Part shown: piece after piece, positions 60,501 to 64,000 of the stretch
Position numbering within the stretch: position 1 is the first letter of the stretch
How the letters are laid out: each line of letters opens with the position of its first letter
Source: Botryotinia globosa
Taxonomy: Eukaryota > Ascomycota > Leotiomycetes > Helotiales > Sclerotiniaceae
Length of the DNA stretch: 64,000 nt
NCBI GenBank assembly: GCA_014898425.1
Contig: RCSZ01000026.1
Span: 185,327-249,326 of the forward strand
Reading direction: 5' to 3'
Notes under the pieces: generated by a model
Databases searched by the model: none
What the model was told of the DNA's origin: nothing
The model's input: the letters and a program-made list of their open reading frames with translations, nothing else
Made by a program: the position numbers and the translations under genes

Positions 60501-63251
60501 TTTCCTTTGTTAGGCTTATTAATTGTATAAATAGCGATATTTATTATTACTATAAAATCTGCTATATATATTTTGATTATCACTTCATTTGCAAAGAAAA
60601 AGGGATTAGAAAAACAAATTATATTAATATATATTAAATCAGAAAGTTTTTTCAATTCCATTTCTAAAATCCTGTAATAGTATTGCTTCAATAAGGTTAT
60701 ACCCCATCCTAAAATAATAGTAATTTATATCTTATAATCCAAACCATTATATATATCTTCCTTAACAATAATCCCAATAAAAAAATATTTGAAAAGATAA
60801 AATCAATAATATAATTAATTTTATATATAAACTTATTAAGAATATTAATGAAATCTATATTATTATTATTAAATTAATATATTAGATTTAAATCTTTATA
60901 TTTAGATTGCACCTCTAATTCGAATATATAATATCAGATATTAAAGTTACCCTTTACCAAACATTGAGATAATAAAACCAAATAAAATATATAATCAATT
61001 GTTTTATTGTTATCTAGCTGGTAGTATAAATTGAATATAATATTTCTATTTATATCAATCCAAAAAAGATTCTTATTATATATAAAACAATATTGTTGTA
61101 TATATAAATCAATGCTTTTATATATATATATATTATAATCCAAAAACAATCTAATTCTTTAGAATTCTCAAAATCCCAAAAGTCTATCAATATATAATAA
61201 TTGTAGTTTGAATAGATTTAAATCTATATATTGATAGTTATCCAAAGTTCCTAAATATATATAATATCAATTTGCTAGATATCAAAAACTATAAGAATTA
61301 TTGTATATATAAAAGTATTTTTATCGATATTAACCTAATAAATCTATAAATTGTATTATTAGGTTTATCGATTGTAGATTCTATTACAAAGTTTATTATA
61401 TTATATTAATATTAACAAAATGTTTTTTTTGAATCAAATATATTAAACTTATTAAAGCTTTGTATATAGTAAAGAGTATTCTTATCTTTTCCTCTACTTA
61501 TTTTTGAATATAATTTAAAAGTTTTTATTCAGGGAAAGATAGATATCTAAATTACAATTGCAAAAGTTTATATTTAATCTCAAGCTAGAATTTGATTAAT
61601 AATAAAAATAAATTCAGCTTGTTTATATTGAACAATGATAATATTATATTTATATTTGTTAGTAGATTTTATAATTACAATTATAAAAATATCAAGCATC
61701 TTTACTTCAAAGATTTCAATAGATATATTAATTACTTTATATTAAATCTCCCCTATTTTCCAAATAATCTTAAACTTGTTTTTAATAAAAAATATTATAA
61801 TATCATTCTTATATTGAAAAATAGTAAAGTATTTGTTATATCTAATCTCAAATAGTTTATAATAATTAGTATATTTGAATAATATTATACAATTAATACC
61901 TACTAATCCCTTATATATATTTATTTAATAATTATAATAAATATAAAAAAAGAATCGATTATATCTAAAAGGAAAATAATATTCTTAACAATCTGGATTG
62001 TATTAAATTATAATATACTTTTTTTTAATTAGTTTAAAAAAGCTGCTAATATTAAAAAAAATGAAAGAATAGATTATTTTAATAAATAAAATAATTTAAA
62101 TGATTTTATTAGAATGTTTATTAATTCTATAATTAAAAGATTTGATAGTAATTGAGTGTTTTTTCATTTATATAAAGGTTTTGTTAAAAATAAAGACTTT
62201 GTTTATTATAGTTGTTTTATTATTTAGATTTATAAAAAAAGTAAAAACTTTTACAGCCATATAATTATATCAGATCTCTAAAATGATTAGGGATATAGTA
62301 TTTAATATTTGTAATATTTTTTATTGATTATATTTGTTATAAAACAAATTGCAAATATTACTAGTTGTAGAAATAATAATTTAGTCTATAACTATAAATA
62401 AAATTATTAGAATATCAATTAAAAAAAAACCTTCAATGATTTCTATAAAACATTATCGAAAAACAAAAATAGAGAATCGATTAAATAAAATTAAAAGCTT
62501 GTATTTAATAAGTAATCTCTAATTCTAATATTAAATATAATTCGAAATAGAATTTCTTTCTAATATAAAACCATAAAAGGTTTTCTTAAATTATACATTT
62601 CTAGATTTAGAAGATATATTATTTCTATTGCTATTTGTATTATCGGATTTGACTATCTCCACAAAAATCTTAGAGTTGATAATAGATATAATATAAATAG
62701 AAAATTGAATATTAATATTGAAAAATACAAAGGAAACAATAATATTAATGAAAATAATAGTAATTATAAAATTAACCACAAAACCAATGAATTCCTTTAC
62801 AAAAGCTATGCTAAATATATTTGTATAAAATATTACAAAGATATTAAATAATGTTATAAAATCTATAACAATTATATATTTACTTTTTGTATTATATTCA
62901 AAAATATCAAACTGTTTTTTGATAACATTTGATATATTCGAAATAATATTTTGATTATAACAATCAACTTCGAAAAAAGAAAACATTTGAATATTTATTC
63001 TATTTCTTTTTCTTTTAACTATATAAGATTAATTAAGATTAAATAAGAATTGTAAATCTAATAAATACATAAATCTAAAGTTTAATAATTACAAAAAACA
63101 ATTCAATATTATAAATCTGCTATTCAATAAAATTGCTATAAAAGCAATTATCAAATTAGATAAAAAAGTTTATAAAAATATAAAAAGTTAATCCTATATA
63201 ATAAAATCGAAAATACAAAAATACCTCGATTTTAGGATATTGTGTTGATCT
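57181..63251 (-). mobile_element. LINE (Tad1-like non-LTR retrotransposon), about 6.07 kb, minus strand
   Basis: Flanked by a 16-bp direct repeat. At its lower-coordinate end is a GTA run (57181-57204), which on the minus strand is a TAC-repeat 3' tail. The endonuclease is legible on the minus strand around 60990-60720: GNFNI, a stop, YYIFELEVQSKYKDLNLIY, a stop, FNNNNIDFINILNKF, then DFIFSN and EDIYNGLDYK. These correspond to the GDFNxRHxxW, LxNxPxxPT, IDLxF and GSDH steps of the LINE apurinic-type endonuclease, with D to N, R to stop and H to Y losses. Reverse transcriptase should lie downstream at lower coordinates but is too decayed for me to place its box. ORF1 probably lies above 61200 (open piece 62591-62986). 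Confidence 0.8.
60480..61150 (-). pseudogene. LINE endonuclease relic
   Basis: Contains the endonuclease steps listed for the LINE. The open pieces are 60934-61149 and 60482-60691, with at least one frameshift near 60780 and several stops between them. Confidence 0.7.
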
Positions 63252-63267
63252 ACTAGTGGGTGGTATA
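63252..63267. repeat. LINE target-site duplication, right
   Basis: ACTAGTGGGTGGTATA, next to the 5' end of the minus-strand LINE. Confidence 0.85.
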
Positions 63268-63518
63268 CGGACTCGCGGGATAGTATAAAAATAAACTTTT
63301 AAATATCTTTTGATATATTGAATTATTCATTTTAAAAATTGTTATAATTCTTGAATAAAGATAAAATAATCAAAATATAAATTCTGATATCAAACAATTG
63401 AAGAATGAATTTATAAAAAATAATTAAAATTGGGAAGTGTTTCATTAGTTCATGCACCCACTAGTAATTCACTGGAATTGTAGATCGCTTCCTCGTGATA
63501 TAAGAGTTATAGTCATAC

Positions 63519-63639
63519 TCATGCAGCCAGAAAGTATACAACTCCGGAGCTATGAAAACCAGGTTAGTTCTCTTGTAGTTTACTATCTTGTGGTATGTGT
63601 ATCTAGCGTTGGAGTTGCATACTTTCTGGCCGCACGAGT
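63519..63639. repeat. Imperfect inverted repeat with 29-bp arms
   Basis: The left arm (about 63519-63547) includes CATGCAGCCAGAAAGTATAC; the right arm (about 63610-63638), read in reverse, includes CGTGCGGCCAGAAAGTATGC. The arms differ at three places, all G in the right arm and A in the left. Confidence 0.8.
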
Positions 63640-63644
63640 AGCTT

Positions 63645-63671
63645 GTCACACCTAACACCCTAACACCCTAC
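63645..63671 (-). repeat. Interstitial telomere-like repeats in reversed orientation
   Basis: CACACCTAACACCCTAACACCCTACC: about three CCCTAACA-like units, i.e. TTAGGG with an extra TG, on the opposite strand to the terminal array. Confidence 0.6.
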
Positions 63672-63886
63672 CAACTGGTATCACTAGTTTTACTGGTATT
63701 ACAAAATATTTAGGGTTTTTAAGGATTGGAGGTCGAAATATAGGGTCAGGTTTAGGAAAAGAAAATGAGAGTTAAATAGTATATTTGATATATCTTAATT
63801 CGATGAATTCAATGATATTATTTTTATTATTATAGGAGTATTATTAAATTAGCAAAATAGGAAAAAGCTAATAATATAAGGAATTC

Positions 63887-64000
63887 TTAGGGTTAGGGTT
63901 AGGGTTAGGGTTAGGGTTAGGGTTAGGGTTAGGGTTAGGGTTAGGGTTAGGGTTAGGGTTAGGGTTAGGGTTAGGGTTAGGGTTAGGGTTAGGGTTAGGG
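63887..64000 (+). repeat. Telomere, 19 x TTAGGG
   Basis: Nineteen exact hexamers running to the end of the window, G-rich strand 5' to 3' outward: a right chromosome end. The sequence just before it is GGAATTC. Confidence 0.98.

Larger units (their letters stand above)
63268..63886. other. Telomere-proximal sequence, no gene
   Basis: About 620 bp. 63268-63450 is AT-rich; 63451-63680 is normal composition with an inverted repeat and reversed telomere-like units; 63690-63886 has scattered TTAGGG-like words (TTTAGGGTTTTTAAGG at 63709). Short open frames on both strands at 63452-63658 are by-products of the inverted repeat. Confidence 0.6.

Noticed and set aside
63251..63466. A 212-bp MITE with TA duplication and TACTAGTGGGTG inverted ends.
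   Set aside because: The left end is part of the 16-bp LINE target duplication, so the match with 63455-63466 is more likely a feature of the original target or chance.
63452..63658. Two overlapping 65-67 codon frames near the telomere.
   Set aside because: Both span the inverted repeat and mirror each other; no protein-like signal.

Overview
This is the right end of a chromosome from a filamentous ascomycete (Pezizomycotina). It ends in 19 exact TTAGGG units (63887-64000). Most of the window is very AT-rich DNA in which repeats differ by C-to-T and G-to-A changes, the mark of repeat-induced point mutation (RIP). Two islands of normal composition remain, and their genes have short GT-AG introns with CTAAT-type branch points. 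A Leotiomycete such as a Botrytis or Sclerotinia relative would fit, but the sequence alone does not prove it.

Positions 1-41965 are nested fossil transposons. A Ty3/Gypsy chromovirus (Gypsy-1) spans 13375-31396 with target-site duplication (TSD) ATAAA. A second copy of that family, cut by the window start, lies at 1-9768 and is split by another Gypsy (Gypsy-2, 2246-8840, TSD CATAT); the intact target is visible in Gypsy-1. Copia fragments lie at 9769-12355, 33119-35090 and 35500-41965. Two short LTR elements (TRIM-like) and a Fot/pogo-like TIR element are inserted in the last two fragments.

The most interesting object is a 10,203-bp element at 13479-23681, inserted inside the 5' LTR of Gypsy-1. 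It has an 8-bp TSD (ATGAACCC), imperfect 18-bp terminal inverted repeats starting TTATCTCA, and relics of at least four genes: a RecQ-like helicase (+), a cysteine-rich protein (+), an unidentified gene (-) and a DUF6589-like protein (-). Arrays of a 10-bp motif (consensus CTCCTATCAA read in the gene's direction) lie upstream of each gene. The helicase and DUF6589-like frames hold together over about 2.85 and 2.57 kb with nonsense codons and no net frameshift, so RIP rather than indels disabled them. I know of no described family with this gene set and layout, though I could not search.

The normal-composition island (about 41966-57164) holds a small hypothetical gene, a Ulp1-type (peptidase C48) gene on the minus strand, and divergent from it a three-exon gene (55255-56767) with a PD-(D/E)XK-like motif. 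The Ulp1 gene is cut in two by a 5742-bp Copia element (46237-51978) with 170-bp LTRs and TSD AGAAC; joining the flanks across one TSD restores the frame.

Between the island and the telomere is a full-length-looking LINE (57181-63251, minus strand) with a TAC-repeat tail and a 16-bp TSD. Without it the three-exon gene would lie only about 1 kb from the telomere. The last 600 bp hold a diverged inverted repeat and reversed telomere-like repeats.
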